Assembly (NCBI RefSeq): GCF_000420025.1
Contig: NZ_ATUD01000003.1
Coordinates: 310,001-374,000, forward strand
Direction of reading: 5' to 3'
DNA: 64,000 nucleotides
Source: Patulibacter americanus DSM 16676
GTDB taxonomy: Bacteria > Actinomycetota > Thermoleophilia > Solirubrobacterales > Solirubrobacteraceae
In this document: piece after piece, positions 47,441-56,723 of the stretch
How positions within the stretch are numbered: the first letter of the stretch is position 1
Layout: each line of letters opens with the position of its first letter
Notes under the pieces: model-generated
Database searches by the model: none
What the model was told of the DNA's origin: nothing
Seen by the model: the letters and a program-made list of their open reading frames with translations, nothing else
Position numbers and translations under genes: made by a program

Positions 47441-47481
47441 CGAAGACCCGACCCGTCGTCCTCACGGACGGCGGGTCTTCG
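47441..47481. terminator. Hairpin after tRNA-Pro, shared with convergent htrA gene
   Basis: 10-bp arms CGAAGACCCG (47441-47450) and CGGGTCTTCG (47472-47481) with an inner CCGTC/GACGG stem, followed by TCGTTTC. It sits 14 nt after the tRNA and 17 nt before the stop of the convergent protease gene. Confidence 0.75.
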
Positions 47482-47498
47482 TCGTTTCAGGGGCCCGT

Positions 47499-48698
47499 TC
47501 AGGGCGCGGTCGCCGCGGCGGCCTGCGTCGTCCCGGCCGGCCGCGTGCCGAGCGTGACCTGCGCCGTCGCGGTCCTCCCGTCGCGGGTGTACGTCACCGC
47601 GACCCGCTCGCCGGGCCGGTGGGCGTCGACGGCCGTGCCCATCGCCTCGACGTCGTCCACGGGCGTGTCGCCGATCTTCGTGATGACGTCGCCGGCCCGC
47701 AGCCCGGCGTCCGCGGCGGGACCCGAGGCCGTGACGGAGGCGAGCTTCGCGCCGGTGCCGTCGCCGCCGGTGCCGTCGCTCGTGCCGACCCCGAGGTAGG
47801 CGTGGGTGGCCTTGCCCGTGTCGCGCAGCTGCTGCACCACGCGCGTGACGGTGTCGGACGGCACCGCGAAGCCGACGCCCGTGTTGCCGCCGCTCGTGCC
47901 GTCGGACGACGACGACGTCGCGATCTGCGAGTTCACGCCGACGACGTGCCCCCGGGCGTCGAGCAGCGGACCGCCCGAGTTGCCGGGGTTCAACGCGGCG
48001 TCCGTCTGCAGGACGCCGTTGATGGCGTAGCCGTCCGGAGACTGGATGCTGCGGTGCAGCGCCGACACGACGCCGGTGGTCAGCGTGCGGTCGAGGCCGT
48101 AGGGGTTGCCGATCGCGAACATCGCGTCGCCGACCTGGACCGCGCCCGAGTCCGCCAGCGTCAGCGGCCGCAGCGTCGCGGTCGGGGTGACCTTCAGGAG
48201 CGCCAGGTCCGTGGAGGCGTCCACGCCGACGACCTTCGCGCTCAGCGCCTTGCCGTCGCCGATCTTCGCCGTCACGCGGCTCGCGCCGTCGATGACGTGG
48301 GCGTTCGTCACGACGTAGCCGTCGGCGGAGATCACGAAGCCGGAGCCGGTGGCGGTGCCGGCGGACGCTGCGCCGTCCTGCCCCTGCTCTCCGTAGGGGC
48401 TCGCGCCGCGTCCGTACGGGTCGACGGCCCCGCCGGCGGCCGCGGCCGCTCCGGACGCGCCCGTGCTCGTCGCGGTGATGAACGCGACGGAGTCCTTCGA
48501 CCGCGCGTAGATCGCGCTCGCGCTCAGCGCCTCGTCGCTCGTGGCGGCGACCGTCCGGTTCAGGGAGGCCTCGGCGGTCCGGGTGACGGTCTGGGTGCCG
48601 CCCGGTCCGGAGGTCTCCGTCGCGATCACCGCGCCGCCCGTGCCGCCGGCGAGCGCGGCGGCGCACATCACGATGATCGAGCGGGTCGGCTGCTTCAT
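47499..48698 (-). CDS. htrA: HtrA/DegP-type serine protease with PDZ domain
   Basis: 399 residues. N-terminal hydrophobic segment (SIIVMCAAALAGGTGGAVIA) acts as signal or anchor; a Gly/Ala/Ser linker; trypsin-like domain with His134 (TNAHVI), Asp164 (ASTDLALLKV) and Ser241 (NPGNSGGPL); then one PDZ domain at about 300-390 (AYLGVGTS, PAADAGLRAGDVITKIGDTPVDD). Envelope quality-control protease. The upstream 13 in-frame codons lack support. Divergent from the ada-alkA gene. Confidence 0.94.
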   Translation of the reverse strand: MKQPTRSIIVMCAAALAGGTGGAVIATETSGPGGTQTVTRTAEASLNRTVAATSDEALSASAIYARSKDSVAFITATSTGASGAAAAAGGAVDPYGRGASPYGEQGQDGAASAGTATGSGFVISADGYVVTNAHVIDGASRVTAKIGDGKALSAKVVGVDASTDLALLKVTPTATLRPLTLADSGAVQVGDAMFAIGNPYGLDRTLTTGVVSALHRSIQSPDGYAINGVLQTDAALNPGNSGGPLLDARGHVVGVNSQIATSSSSDGTSGGNTGVGFAVPSDTVTRVVQQLRDTGKATHAYLGVGTSDGTGGDGTGAKLASVTASGPAADAGLRAGDVITKIGDTPVDDVEAMGTAVDAHRPGERVAVTYTRDGRTATAQVTLGTRPAGTTQAAAATAP

Positions 48699-48844
48699 GT
48701 CATCCACGGTGACGGGCGTCGCTGACCCGTCCCCCAACGGGCGTGAAGAGGTGCGGAAAGGCCACCGAAGAAGCAGCGAAGCGGCTCATCCCCGTGTCCG
48801 ATTCCCGCTAGGCCGCCGCCCCGCGGCCTGCGACCATCCGGGAC

Positions 48845-50563
48845 GTGCCCGCCGCAACCACCCACGACTTCGCGCAGCGCTACGCGGCCGTCCAGAGCCG
48901 CGATCGCCGCTTCGACGGGCGCTTCTACACGGCCGTCACGTCGACCGGGATCTACTGCCGCCCCTCCTGCCCGGCACGGACCCCGCAGCCGCAGAACGTC
49001 CGCTTCTACCCGACGGCCGCTGCCGCCCAGCAGGCCGGGTTCCGCGCGTGCATGCGCTGCCGGCCCGAGGTCTCGCCCGGCGCCCCGGAGTGGGACCTCG
49101 TCGCCGACGTCGCGGGGCGCGCGATGCGGCTCATCGGCGACGGCGAGGTCGACCGCACCGGCGTGCCCGGGCTCGCGGCGCGGCTGGGCTACTCCGAGCG
49201 GCAGCTGCACCGCGTGCTCGTCGCGCAGCTCGGGGCCGGCCCGCTCGCCCTCGCGCGGGCCCAGCGCGCCCGTACCGCGGCGCTCTTGATCGAGGGCACC
49301 GCGATGACGTTCACGGACGTCGCGTTCGCGGCGGGGTTCGGCAGCCTGCGGCAGTTCAACGAGACGGTCCGCGAGACGTTCGGCCGCACGCCGACGGAGC
49401 TGCGCCGCGGGGCCCGCGCCGCCGTGCCCGCCGACGCGGGCGGCACGCCGCCGCCGCTGACGCTCCGGCTGCCCCGGCGCGACCCCTTCCCGGGCGGCGA
49501 GGTCTTCGCGTTCCTCCGCGCGCGCCTGGTCCCCGGCCTGGACCGCGCGGACGGCGACGCCTACGTCCGCAGCCTCGACCTGCCCCACGGCCCCGGGGTC
49601 TGCGTGCTGCGCGACGCGCCCGGGGCCGTCGAGTGCACGCTGCGCCTGAGCGACCTGCGTGACCTGGCCGCGGCCGTGGCCCGCTGCCGCCGGCTGCTCG
49701 ATCTGGACGCCGACCCCGTCGCCGTCGACGAGCACCTGGCCCGCGATCCCGCGCTGGCGCCCGCGGTCGCCGCCACGCCGGGCCGCCGCGTGCCCGGCGC
49801 GGTCGACGGCTTCGAGCTCGCCGTGCGAGCGGTCATCGGCCAGCAGGTCTCCGTCGTGGCGGCGCGGACGGTGCTCGGGCGGATCGTGCTCGCCCACGGG
49901 GCGCCCCTGGGCTCGGCGCTCGACCCGCTCCCGGCGGGCGCGGACCCTGCCGGCGCCGACCCGTCCGGCGCGGCCTCCTTCGCTCCGATCCCGTCCGACG
50001 CGGCCGCCTCCGGTCCGGAACGCGAGGCGCTGCGGCGGTTCCCGTCGCCAACGGCGGTGGCGGCGCTGCCCGACGAGGCGTTCGCGATGCCGCGGGCCCG
50101 CGCCCGGGCGCTCCGCGGGCTTGCGGAGGCGGTGGCGGGCGGCGAGCTCGACCTCGGCGGCGGCGCGCCGCGGGACGAGGTCCGGGAGCAGCTGCTGGCC
50201 CTGCCCGGCATCGGCCCGTGGACCGCCTCGTACGTGGCGATGCGCGCCCTCGGCGACCCCGACGCGTTCCCGGCCACCGACCTCGGCGTCCGCCAGGGCG
50301 CAGCGGCGCTCGGCCTGCCCGACGAGGCCCGCGCCCTCGCCGCGCGGGCCGCCGACTGGGCCCCGTGGCGCGCCTACGCCGCCCAGCACCTGTGGGCCGC
50401 CGCGGTCCCCGCGCCGCGCTCCGGCACGACCCGTGGCGCGGATCCGGTGGGCGCGCCCAGCACCGGAGGCGCCCCCCACCGCACCTGCAGCGTCACCAGC
50501 ACCCGCAGCACCCCCACCCGCAGCACCAGCACCACCCGCAAGGCCGAGGAGGCCCCCGCATGA
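48845..50563 (+). CDS. alkA: Ada-like sensor / AraC HTH / AlkA DNA glycosylase fusion
   Basis: 572 residues with three modules: an Ada zinc methyl-acceptor domain (TGIYCRPSCPAR and ACMRCRP, the four ligand/acceptor Cys), an AraC-type HTH (GLAARLGYSERQLHRVL; FTDVAFAAGFGSLRQFNETVRETFG), and the AlkA 3-methyladenine glycosylase (AVRAVIGQQVSVVAARTVLG; LPGIGPWTASYVAMRALG; catalytic Asp in PATDLGVRQG). Same architecture as mycobacterial AlkA. Methylation of the N-terminal Cys should switch on the operon. A low-complexity Ser/Thr/Arg tail ends it. The stop overlaps ogt by 4 nt. Confidence 0.94.
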   Translation: MPAATTHDFAQRYAAVQSRDRRFDGRFYTAVTSTGIYCRPSCPARTPQPQNVRFYPTAAAAQQAGFRACMRCRPEVSPGAPEWDLVADVAGRAMRLIGDGEVDRTGVPGLAARLGYSERQLHRVLVAQLGAGPLALARAQRARTAALLIEGTAMTFTDVAFAAGFGSLRQFNETVRETFGRTPTELRRGARAAVPADAGGTPPPLTLRLPRRDPFPGGEVFAFLRARLVPGLDRADGDAYVRSLDLPHGPGVCVLRDAPGAVECTLRLSDLRDLAAAVARCRRLLDLDADPVAVDEHLARDPALAPAVAATPGRRVPGAVDGFELAVRAVIGQQVSVVAARTVLGRIVLAHGAPLGSALDPLPAGADPAGADPSGAASFAPIPSDAAASGPEREALRRFPSPTAVAALPDEAFAMPRARARALRGLAEAVAGGELDLGGGAPRDEVREQLLALPGIGPWTASYVAMRALGDPDAFPATDLGVRQGAAALGLPDEARALAARAADWAPWRAYAAQHLWAAAVPAPRSGTTRGADPVGAPSTGGAPHRTCSVTSTRSTPTRSTSTTRKAEEAPA

Positions 50564-51225
50564 CCGTCCTGCACCGCGCCGTCGTCGACACCCCCGCCGG
50601 CCCGCTCACCGTCCTCGCCGACGCGGACGGCGCCGTGCGGGCCAGCGGGTTCACCGCCCGCACGGACGAGCTGCTCGCGCTGCTGCCCGCCGCCGCGCGC
50701 GTGGGCGGCGGTCCCGAGGTCGTCGACGACACGGAGGACGGCCCCACGGCGGCGGCCGTCGCCGCCGCCCGCGCGTACCTGGCCGGCGACGTCGCGGCGC
50801 TCGACGCCGTCGTCGTCCGCCAGGACGTCGACCCCGCGGCCCCCGTGGCGCGGATGCGCGAGCGGCTGCGGGCCGTGGGGGCGGGGGAGACCCGCACGTA
50901 CGCCGGGCTCGCCGCGGACGCCGGGCTGCCCCGGGCGTCCCGCGCCGCCGGGCAGGCGTGCTCGCGCAACCGCGTCGCGCCCTTCGTCCCCTGCCACCGG
51001 GTGCTGTCCTCGTCCGGCGGGCTCGGCGGCTACCGCTGGGGCCTCGAGGTCAAGCGGATCCTGCTGGCCCACGAGGCCGAGCACGCCCCTGGCGCCGGCC
51101 TGTTCGCGCCTGGCGCGGCCGGCGGACCGACCGCGGCCGCGACACCCTCGGTGTCCGCGGTCCCCGCCCCGGGGGCCGACGACCCCACGCGGGCCGCTCC
51201 CGCGCCGGCCGTCGCCGGGGCCTAG
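50560..51225 (+). CDS. ogt: O6-alkylguanine-DNA alkyltransferase
   Basis: 221 residues; suicidal repair of O6-methylguanine. Active-site FVPCHRVLSSSGGLGGYRWGL with acceptor Cys in PCHRV, HTH-like RAAGQACSRN with the conserved Asn, and an N-terminal domain. An Ala/Pro-rich tail (about 45 residues) follows. ATG overlaps the upstream stop as ATGA, so it is co-translated with the Ada-AlkA fusion, giving an adaptive alkylation-response operon. Its TAG overlaps the convergent gene by 4 nt (CTAG). Confidence 0.94.
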   Translation: MTVLHRAVVDTPAGPLTVLADADGAVRASGFTARTDELLALLPAAARVGGGPEVVDDTEDGPTAAAVAAARAYLAGDVAALDAVVVRQDVDPAAPVARMRERLRAVGAGETRTYAGLAADAGLPRASRAAGQACSRNRVAPFVPCHRVLSSSGGLGGYRWGLEVKRILLAHEAEHAPGAGLFAPGAAGGPTAAATPSVSAVPAPGADDPTRAAPAPAVAGA

Positions 51226-53114
51226 GAGAGCGCCGGCGCGCTGGGGGCGACGCTGAGCGTGGCCCCCGCCTCGCGCAGCTCGGTCAGCGTGCGCTCGCCG
51301 TCGCCCGGCTGTACGTCGACGGCCGCGACGGCGTCCGTGGCGACGGTGACGTCGAGCCCTCCGTGGAGCGCGTCGAGCGCGGTCGCCCGCACGCAGTAGT
51401 CCGTTGCGAGACCCGCGACGACGACGCGCTGGACCCCGCGGGCGCGCAGGTCGTCGAGCAGCCCCGTCCCGTCGAACGCGGAGTACGCGTCGACGGCCAC
51501 GTCGGTCCCCTTGTCGAGCACCCGCACGTCGGTGAGGTCGAGGTCGGGGTGCAGCGCCGAGCCGGGGGTGTCGGCCACGCAGTGGTCCGGCCAGGGTCCG
51601 CCCTGCGCGGCGAAGGAGACGTGGCCCTCCGGGTGCCAGTCGCGCGAGGCAACGATCGTGGCACCCGCGGCCCGGGCGGCGTCCAGGAGGCGGCCGATCG
51701 GGGCGAGCACGCGGTCGCCCTCGGGCACGCCGAGCGCCCCGCCGGGCAGGAAGTCCCGCTGGACGTCGACCACGAGCAGCGCGTCGCGCGGACCCATCGT
51801 GACGGGCGACGACAGCCGCTGGCGGAGGGCGAGGAGCTGACCGGACCGGCACGGCGCGGCCACGTCGGCCCCGCCGGTCAGCGCGGCGAGCTCGGCCGCG
51901 GCGTGCGTGCGGGCGTCGTCGAGGGCGACTGCACCGGGGACGGCCGCGCCGCGGCGGATGACGGGGCGCAGGAGGGGCACGCCCGGGACCGCCTCGTGGG
52001 CGAGGTGGATCTCGTGCTCGATCGTGGCGGCGCCGTCGGCGCGCGGAGCCAGGCGCGTGACCTGGTGGACGCCGGGGTCCGTCTCCTTGCCCGGCGAGCG
52101 CTTCATGACGAAGCGCCGCGAGGCGTCGGCCGCGTCGTGCTGGGCGCAGAGCTTGTAGACGCCGCCGAGCGGGTCCCCGCGCCGCAGCCGGGTGCCGACG
52201 CCGAAGCCGTCGACGGGGACGTCGTCGGCCACGAGCCGCGCGATCGCGTCGGCGTCGAGGTCGCCCGTGAGCATGATCTCCGTCGTGCCGAAGCCGCCGG
52301 CGTCGAGCAGGCCGCGGGCGCGCCGGGCCTCCTCGGCGAGATCCCCCGAGTCGATGCGCACGCCGTGCAGCGGCACGCCCGTGGCGCGGGAGGCAGCCAT
52401 CGCGCGCTCGACCCCGCGGCCGACGTCGTAGGTGTCGACGAGGACGGCGGTGCCCTCGGGGTGGTCGCCCAGCGCCTCGGCGAACGCGTCCTGCTCGTGC
52501 GCCTCGCCGTGGGCCATGACGGCGTGGTGGGCCATCGTGCCGACCGTCGGCACGCCGTAGCGCAGGCCCGCCTCGGGCAGCGCGGTGCCGGCGAACCCGG
52601 CCAGCCACGAGGAGCGCGCCGTCGTCAGTCCCGCCTCCGGCCCGTCGAGGCGGCGGAGCGAGAAGTCGAAGACGGGGCGACCGCCGGCCACCCGCACGAT
52701 CTCGGCGGCGGTCGTCGCGATCCGCGTGGCGTAGTTCAACGCGGCGAGGAGGGCGGGCTCGACGAGCGCGGCCTCCACGCGGGGAGCGGTGACGCGGACG
52801 AGCGGGACGCCGGCCGGCACGATCGTGCCCTCGGGCATCGCCCAGACGGTGCCCGTGAACCGCAGGCGCTCCAGGCGCTCCAGGAGCGCGTCGGAGAAGC
52901 GGCCGTCGGCGCGCAGCCAGGCCAGCTCCTCCGGCGAGGACCGCAGCGTCAGCAGGCTCGACACGACCTCGGCCACCCCGGCGACCATCACCCAGGAGCG
53001 TCCCGGGGGCAGCCTCCGGATCGTGGCCTCGAAGGAGACGAGGTCGTCCTGCCCGTGGCGGACGAACGAGTCCGCCATCGTGAGGGTGTACAGATCGGTC
53101 TGGAGAACGGTCAC
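51222..53114 (-). CDS. Nicotinate phosphoribosyltransferase-nicotinamidase fusion
   Basis: 630 residues joining two successive NAD-salvage enzymes. Residues of about 1-435 are PncB: LQTDLYTLTMADSF, FDFSLRRLDGPEAG, GTMAHHAVMAHG, LVDTYDVGRGVERA, GVRIDSGDL. Residues of about 440-630 are PncA: triad Asp450 (VVDVQRDF), Lys535 (LDKGTDV), Cys574 (ATDYCVRAT), with metal ligands Asp492, His494, His498 and His511. The chain is open throughout with no internal stop. Nicotinamide would be deamidated and passed to the phosphoribosyltransferase half. Confidence 0.93.
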   Translation of the reverse strand: MTVLQTDLYTLTMADSFVRHGQDDLVSFEATIRRLPPGRSWVMVAGVAEVVSSLLTLRSSPEELAWLRADGRFSDALLERLERLRFTGTVWAMPEGTIVPAGVPLVRVTAPRVEAALVEPALLAALNYATRIATTAAEIVRVAGGRPVFDFSLRRLDGPEAGLTTARSSWLAGFAGTALPEAGLRYGVPTVGTMAHHAVMAHGEAHEQDAFAEALGDHPEGTAVLVDTYDVGRGVERAMAASRATGVPLHGVRIDSGDLAEEARRARGLLDAGGFGTTEIMLTGDLDADAIARLVADDVPVDGFGVGTRLRRGDPLGGVYKLCAQHDAADASRRFVMKRSPGKETDPGVHQVTRLAPRADGAATIEHEIHLAHEAVPGVPLLRPVIRRGAAVPGAVALDDARTHAAAELAALTGGADVAAPCRSGQLLALRQRLSSPVTMGPRDALLVVDVQRDFLPGGALGVPEGDRVLAPIGRLLDAARAAGATIVASRDWHPEGHVSFAAQGGPWPDHCVADTPGSALHPDLDLTDVRVLDKGTDVAVDAYSAFDGTGLLDDLRARGVQRVVVAGLATDYCVRATALDALHGGLDVTVATDAVAAVDVQPGDGERTLTELREAGATLSVAPSAPALS

Positions 53115-53166
53115 GGGAAGCCGGGGTCGGGCGACGGACCTTTCGGGCGCCTTGGCGCTCGTCCGC

Positions 53167-53172
53167 TACCCT
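53167..53172 (+). promoter_or_regulatory. Probable -10 of the terC transcript
   Basis: TACCCT, about 10 nt before the riboswitch aptamer begins; similar -10 boxes (TAnnnT) recur in the window. -35 is not clear. Confidence 0.4.
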
Positions 53173-53180
53173 CTCGAGGA

Positions 53181-53270
53181 GAAGGGCAGTATCCCGCAAG
53201 CGACGTCGCCGTCAGTACGGCCGCCCATCGGCCCGGTGCGTTCACCCTCTGTGGTGGGAGAGACCTTCGA
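53181..53270 (+). promoter_or_regulatory. yybP-ykoY (manganese) riboswitch
   Basis: Matches the conserved aptamer in order: GAAGGGCAGTATCC at the 5' side, CGTCAGTACGGCC, GGCCCGGTGCGTTCACC, and GAGACCTTCGA at the 3' side; GAAGG pairs with CCTTC as P1. It lies directly before terC, the classic target. GGGAGAG (53256-53262) can pair with CTCTCCC (53299-53305) just before the ATG, suggesting that Mn binding alters access to the start codon. This last point is inference. Confidence 0.88.
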
Positions 53271-53306
53271 CCCCAGTTCCACCCTTCGGTCGGAGTCCCT
53301 CTCCCC

Positions 53307-54356
53307 ATGAACCACCTTCTGCTCGCCGCCTCCTCCGGGGGCGCCGAATCCGGCAACACGCACCCGATCTGGGTCTGGCTCGCCTTCACCGCGTTCATCG
53401 TGGCGATGCTCGTGCTGGACCTCGTGGTGCACTCGAAGTCCGAGGGCACGCCGGAGGACCCGCACACGCCGCCCTTCCGCTCGTCGGTGATCTGGAGCAT
53501 CTTCTGGACGCTGCTGGCGCTCGCGTTCACGCTCGTGCTGATCCCCTGGATGGGCGGGAAGCACGCGAGCGAGTACATCACCGGCTACGTGATCGAACGC
53601 AGCCTCTCGCTGGACAACCTGTTCGTCTTCACGATCCTGTTCTCGTTCTTCGCGGTGCCCATCGCCTCCCAGCGGAAGGTCCTCTTCTACGGGATCATCG
53701 GCGCGATCGTCCTGCGGGCGATCTTCATCCTCGTGGGTGGCGCGCTGCTCGAGACGTTCCACTGGATGATCTACGTCTTCGGCGTGTTCCTCGTCATCAC
53801 CGGCATCCGGATGGCGACCCACGACAGCGAAGAGGTCGACCCGGAGAAGAACCCGATCCTCAAGCTCCTGCGCAAGGTCGTCCCGCTCTCGGACGACTAC
53901 GAGGGCTCGAAGATCTTCACGAAGAAGAACGGCAAGCGGATGGCCACGCCGATGTTCGCCGCGCTGGCGATGGTCGCCACGTTCGACGTGGTCTTCGCCA
54001 TCGACTCGATCCCGGCCATCTTCGCGGTCACCCGCGACACGTTCATCGTCTTCGCCGCCAACGCCTTCGCCCTGCTCGGCCTGACGTCCCTGTTCTTCCT
54101 CGTCGCCGGCCTGCTCGAGCGGTTCCACTACCTCAACTACGGCCTGGCGTTCATCCTCACGTTCGTCGGCGCCAAGATGCTGCTGACCGACGTCTGGCAC
54201 ATGCCGATCTGGATCTCGCTGGTCGTCATCATCGGCACGCTCCTCGTCGCCGCCTGGGCCTCGCGCCGCTGGCCGAAGGACGAGAACCCGGAGGGCACGA
54301 ACCCGCCCTCGACCCCCGGCCCGACGGCGACGCCTGGCCCCGTCGCCGGCTCCTGA
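53307..54356 (+). CDS. terC: TerC-family membrane protein (probable Mn exporter)
   Basis: 349 residues with eight to nine helices. Family hallmarks SLSLDNLFVFTILFSFF and FDVVFAIDSIPAIFAVT hold the membrane acidic residues; GLTSLFFLVAGLLERFHYLNYGL is also typical. Members controlled by the yybP-ykoY riboswitch export manganese or help load exported Mn enzymes. The ATG at 53307 follows the riboswitch; the frame is open for more than 3.6 kb upstream, but only as antisense to other genes. A Pro/Thr-rich tail ends it. Confidence 0.93.
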   Translation: MNHLLLAASSGGAESGNTHPIWVWLAFTAFIVAMLVLDLVVHSKSEGTPEDPHTPPFRSSVIWSIFWTLLALAFTLVLIPWMGGKHASEYITGYVIERSLSLDNLFVFTILFSFFAVPIASQRKVLFYGIIGAIVLRAIFILVGGALLETFHWMIYVFGVFLVITGIRMATHDSEEVDPEKNPILKLLRKVVPLSDDYEGSKIFTKKNGKRMATPMFAALAMVATFDVVFAIDSIPAIFAVTRDTFIVFAANAFALLGLTSLFFLVAGLLERFHYLNYGLAFILTFVGAKMLLTDVWHMPIWISLVVIIGTLLVAAWASRRWPKDENPEGTNPPSTPGPTATPGPVAGS

Positions 54357-54368
54357 GCGACGGCGGGC

Positions 54369-54429
54369 GGGGCGGCAGCGACCCCCGCCGCCCCTCCGAG
54401 ACGGCCGCGCCCCATTGGGGGCGGGCCGT
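54369..54429 (+). terminator. Tandem hairpins after terC
   Basis: First stem GGGGCGGC/GCCGCCCC (54369-54376 with 54387-54394), second stem ACGGCC plus CGCCCC with GGGGCG plus GGCCGT (54401-54429, one bulge). Located 12 nt after the terC stop and 40 nt before the next ATG. Confidence 0.6.
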
Positions 54430-54469
54430 CGGCACGGGCGCCGCGGCGGGCCCGCGCTAGGGTCGCCGG

Positions 54470-55297
54470 ATGCCCGACGCCCCCGTGCCCGGCCTCGTCG
54501 AGCGCGGGATCTCGCTGCTCCGCGCCGAGAACCCCGGCCCGAAGACCCTCGAGGGCACGAACACGTGGCTGCTCGCCGTCGCGGACGGCGCGTGGGTGGT
54601 CGACCCGGGCCCCGACCTGCCCCCGCACCTCGACGCCGTCGCCGCGGCCGCTGCGGCCGCGGGCGGCCTGGCCGGCATCGCGCTGACGCACCGCCACGAC
54701 GACCACGCCGACGGGGTCCTCGGCCTGCTGCAGCGCTGCGGTCCGGCGCCCGTGGCCTCGCACGGCGGGTGGACGCCGGACGGCGCGCCCGAGGGCACGA
54801 CGGGCGTCGGGGTGGGCGAGGGCGACGCCGTCGGCCCGTTCGTCGTCGTCGCCACGCCCGGGCACGCCGCCGACCACGTGGCGTTCGTCGCGGGTGACGC
54901 GGCGTTCGTGGGGGACTTCGTCCTCGGCCGCGGCAGCGTGCTGCTCGTGCCCCACGAGCGGGCCCTGGCCCGGTACCTCGACGCCCTGCGGCGTCTGCGT
55001 GGGCGGGGCCTGGGGCTGCTGCTGCCCGGCCACGGTCCGGCCGTGACGGACCCGACGGCCAAGCTCGACGAGTACGTCGCCCACCGGCTCGACCGCGAGC
55101 GGCGGCTCGTCGCCGCGCTCGACGGTGGCGCCCGCACCGCGGAGCAGCTGCTCGACGCGGTCTGGGACGACGCCCCGGGCATCCTGCGGATCGCCGCCGC
55201 CGTGACCCTGCGTGCCCACCTGGACAAGCTCGACGACGAGGGCCGCCTGCCCGCCGGCGTGGAGCGCCAGGACTTCGGCGACTTCGACGGGCTGTAG
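54470..55297 (+). CDS. Metallo-beta-lactamase-fold hydrolase (LACTB2-like)
   Basis: 275 residues. Metal motif HRHDDH (in [12 protein letters not shown]), TPGHAADHV, bridging Asp in FVGDFVLG and PGHGP, with a C-terminal helical DNA/RNA-binding-like region ([33 protein letters not shown]). The pattern [15 protein letters not shown] and the extra C-terminal domain resemble the LACTB2/endoribonuclease-like branch. Substrate not determined. ATG at 54470; thiolase gene follows 130 nt later. Confidence 0.88.
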   Translation: MPDAPVPGLVERGISLLRAENPGPKTLEGTNTWLLAVADGAWVVDPGPDLPPHLDAVAAAAAAAGGLAGIALTHRHDDHADGVLGLLQRCGPAPVASHGGWTPDGAPEGTTGVGVGEGDAVGPFVVVATPGHAADHVAFVAGDAAFVGDFVLGRGSVLLVPHERALARYLDALRRLRGRGLGLLLPGHGPAVTDPTAKLDEYVAHRLDRERRLVAALDGGARTAEQLLDAVWDDAPGILRIAAAVTLRAHLDKLDDEGRLPAGVERQDFGDFDGL

Positions 55298-55427
55298 GGC
55301 CTTTCCGACTCCTGGTCGCATTGCGGCGCGACGGCCCGTTACGCTCCGCGGTCTGCACCGCTCCCGGCGTCGTCGGGAGCTCACCGCGGCCCCGCGCCGC
55401 CCGCCCTCGAGAACGCAGGAGTCACAC

Positions 55428-56615
55428 ATGACCGGTGTCGTCATCGCCTCGGCCGCCCGCACGGCCATCGGCAGCTACGGGAAGTCCCTCAAGGACGTCC
55501 CGGCCACCGAGCTGGGCCGCGTCGCCGTCGAGGCCGCCGTCGAGCGCTCGGGCCTCAAGCCGGAGCAGATCGAGCACGTCGTCATCGGCAACGTGATCCA
55601 CTCGAGCACGAACGACATGTACATGTCGCGCGTCGTCTCCGTCACGGCGGGCATTCCGATCGAGACGCCGGCGCTCACGGTCAACCGCCTCTGCGGCTCG
55701 GGCGTGCAGTCCATCATCACCGCGGCGATGCACATCCAGACCGGGGACGTGGACGTCGCGGTCGCCGGCGGCGCCGAGTCGATGTCGCAGGCCCCGTACT
55801 GGGTGCCGGACGCGCGCTGGGGCTCCAAGATGGGCCCGGGCAAGCTCGTCGACCCCGTCGTCGGCGGCCTCACGGACCCGTTCCGCAAGATCCACATGGG
55901 CGTGACCGCGGAGAACCTCTCCGAGCGCGACACGATCTCGCGCGAGGACCAGGACAAGTTCGCGCTCGCCTCGCACCGGAAGGCCGCCGCCGCGCGCGCC
56001 GCGGGCAAGTTCGCGGACGACATCGCACCCGTCACGATCAAGACCCGGAAGGGCGAGGTCGTCTTCGACACGGACGAGCACATCCGCGAGGAGATCTCGC
56101 TCGAGGCGCTGGCGAAGCTCAAGCCCGCGTTCAAGCGCGAGGACGGCACGGTCACCGCCGGCAACGCGTCGGGCCTCAACGACGCCGGCGCGGCCGTCGT
56201 CCTGCTCTCGGCGGAGAAGGCGCAGGAGCTCGGCACCCCGGTGCGGGCGAAGATCGTGGGCTACGCCACCACCGGCGTGGACCCCAACATCATGGGCATC
56301 GGCCCCGTCACGGCGATCCGCAAGGTGCTGGACCGCACGGGCGTGAAGCTCGAGGACGTGGGGGTCATCGAGCTCAACGAGGCATTCGCCGCCCAGTCGC
56401 TCGCCGTCATGCGCGAGCTCGGCCTGGACGACGAGGACCCGCGCGTGAACCCCAACGGCGGCGCGATCGCGATGGGGCACCCGATCGGCGCGTCCGGCAC
56501 CGCGATCACCGTGAAGGCGCTCGGCGAGCTCGAGCGGACGGGCGAGCGCTACGCGCTGGTCTCGCTCTGCATCGGCGGCGGCCAGGGCATCGCGCTGCTG
56601 CTCGAGCGCCCGTAG
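55428..56615 (+). CDS. Acetyl-CoA C-acetyltransferase (thiolase)
   Basis: 395 residues. Nucleophile Cys in [11 protein letters not shown], His in GHPIGASGT, general base Cys in SLCIGGGQG, and NEAFAAQ; length matches biosynthetic thiolases. It condenses two acetyl-CoA or works in beta-oxidation. ATG at 55428 preceded by GCAGGAGTCAC; an upstream in-frame start inside the MBL gene is unlikely. Confidence 0.95.
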   Translation: MTGVVIASAARTAIGSYGKSLKDVPATELGRVAVEAAVERSGLKPEQIEHVVIGNVIHSSTNDMYMSRVVSVTAGIPIETPALTVNRLCGSGVQSIITAAMHIQTGDVDVAVAGGAESMSQAPYWVPDARWGSKMGPGKLVDPVVGGLTDPFRKIHMGVTAENLSERDTISREDQDKFALASHRKAAAARAAGKFADDIAPVTIKTRKGEVVFDTDEHIREEISLEALAKLKPAFKREDGTVTAGNASGLNDAGAAVVLLSAEKAQELGTPVRAKIVGYATTGVDPNIMGIGPVTAIRKVLDRTGVKLEDVGVIELNEAFAAQSLAVMRELGLDDEDPRVNPNGGAIAMGHPIGASGTAITVKALGELERTGERYALVSLCIGGGQGIALLLERP

Positions 56616-56723
56616 TCCGAGGGGCGCGGGCGGCGCGGCGTGGCGCCGCTCCGTCCGCGCCGTCCACGCGTTAGGGTCCGTGGCCTACGGCTTCCCGCCG
56701 TCCCCTCTCCAAGGTTTGAGTAC

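Noticed and set aside
49659-53306. Upstream part of the frame that ends in terC
   Set aside because: Runs through the ada-alkA, ogt and pncB-pncA genes in other frames; only the part from the ATG at 53307 has the TerC fold and a riboswitch leader.
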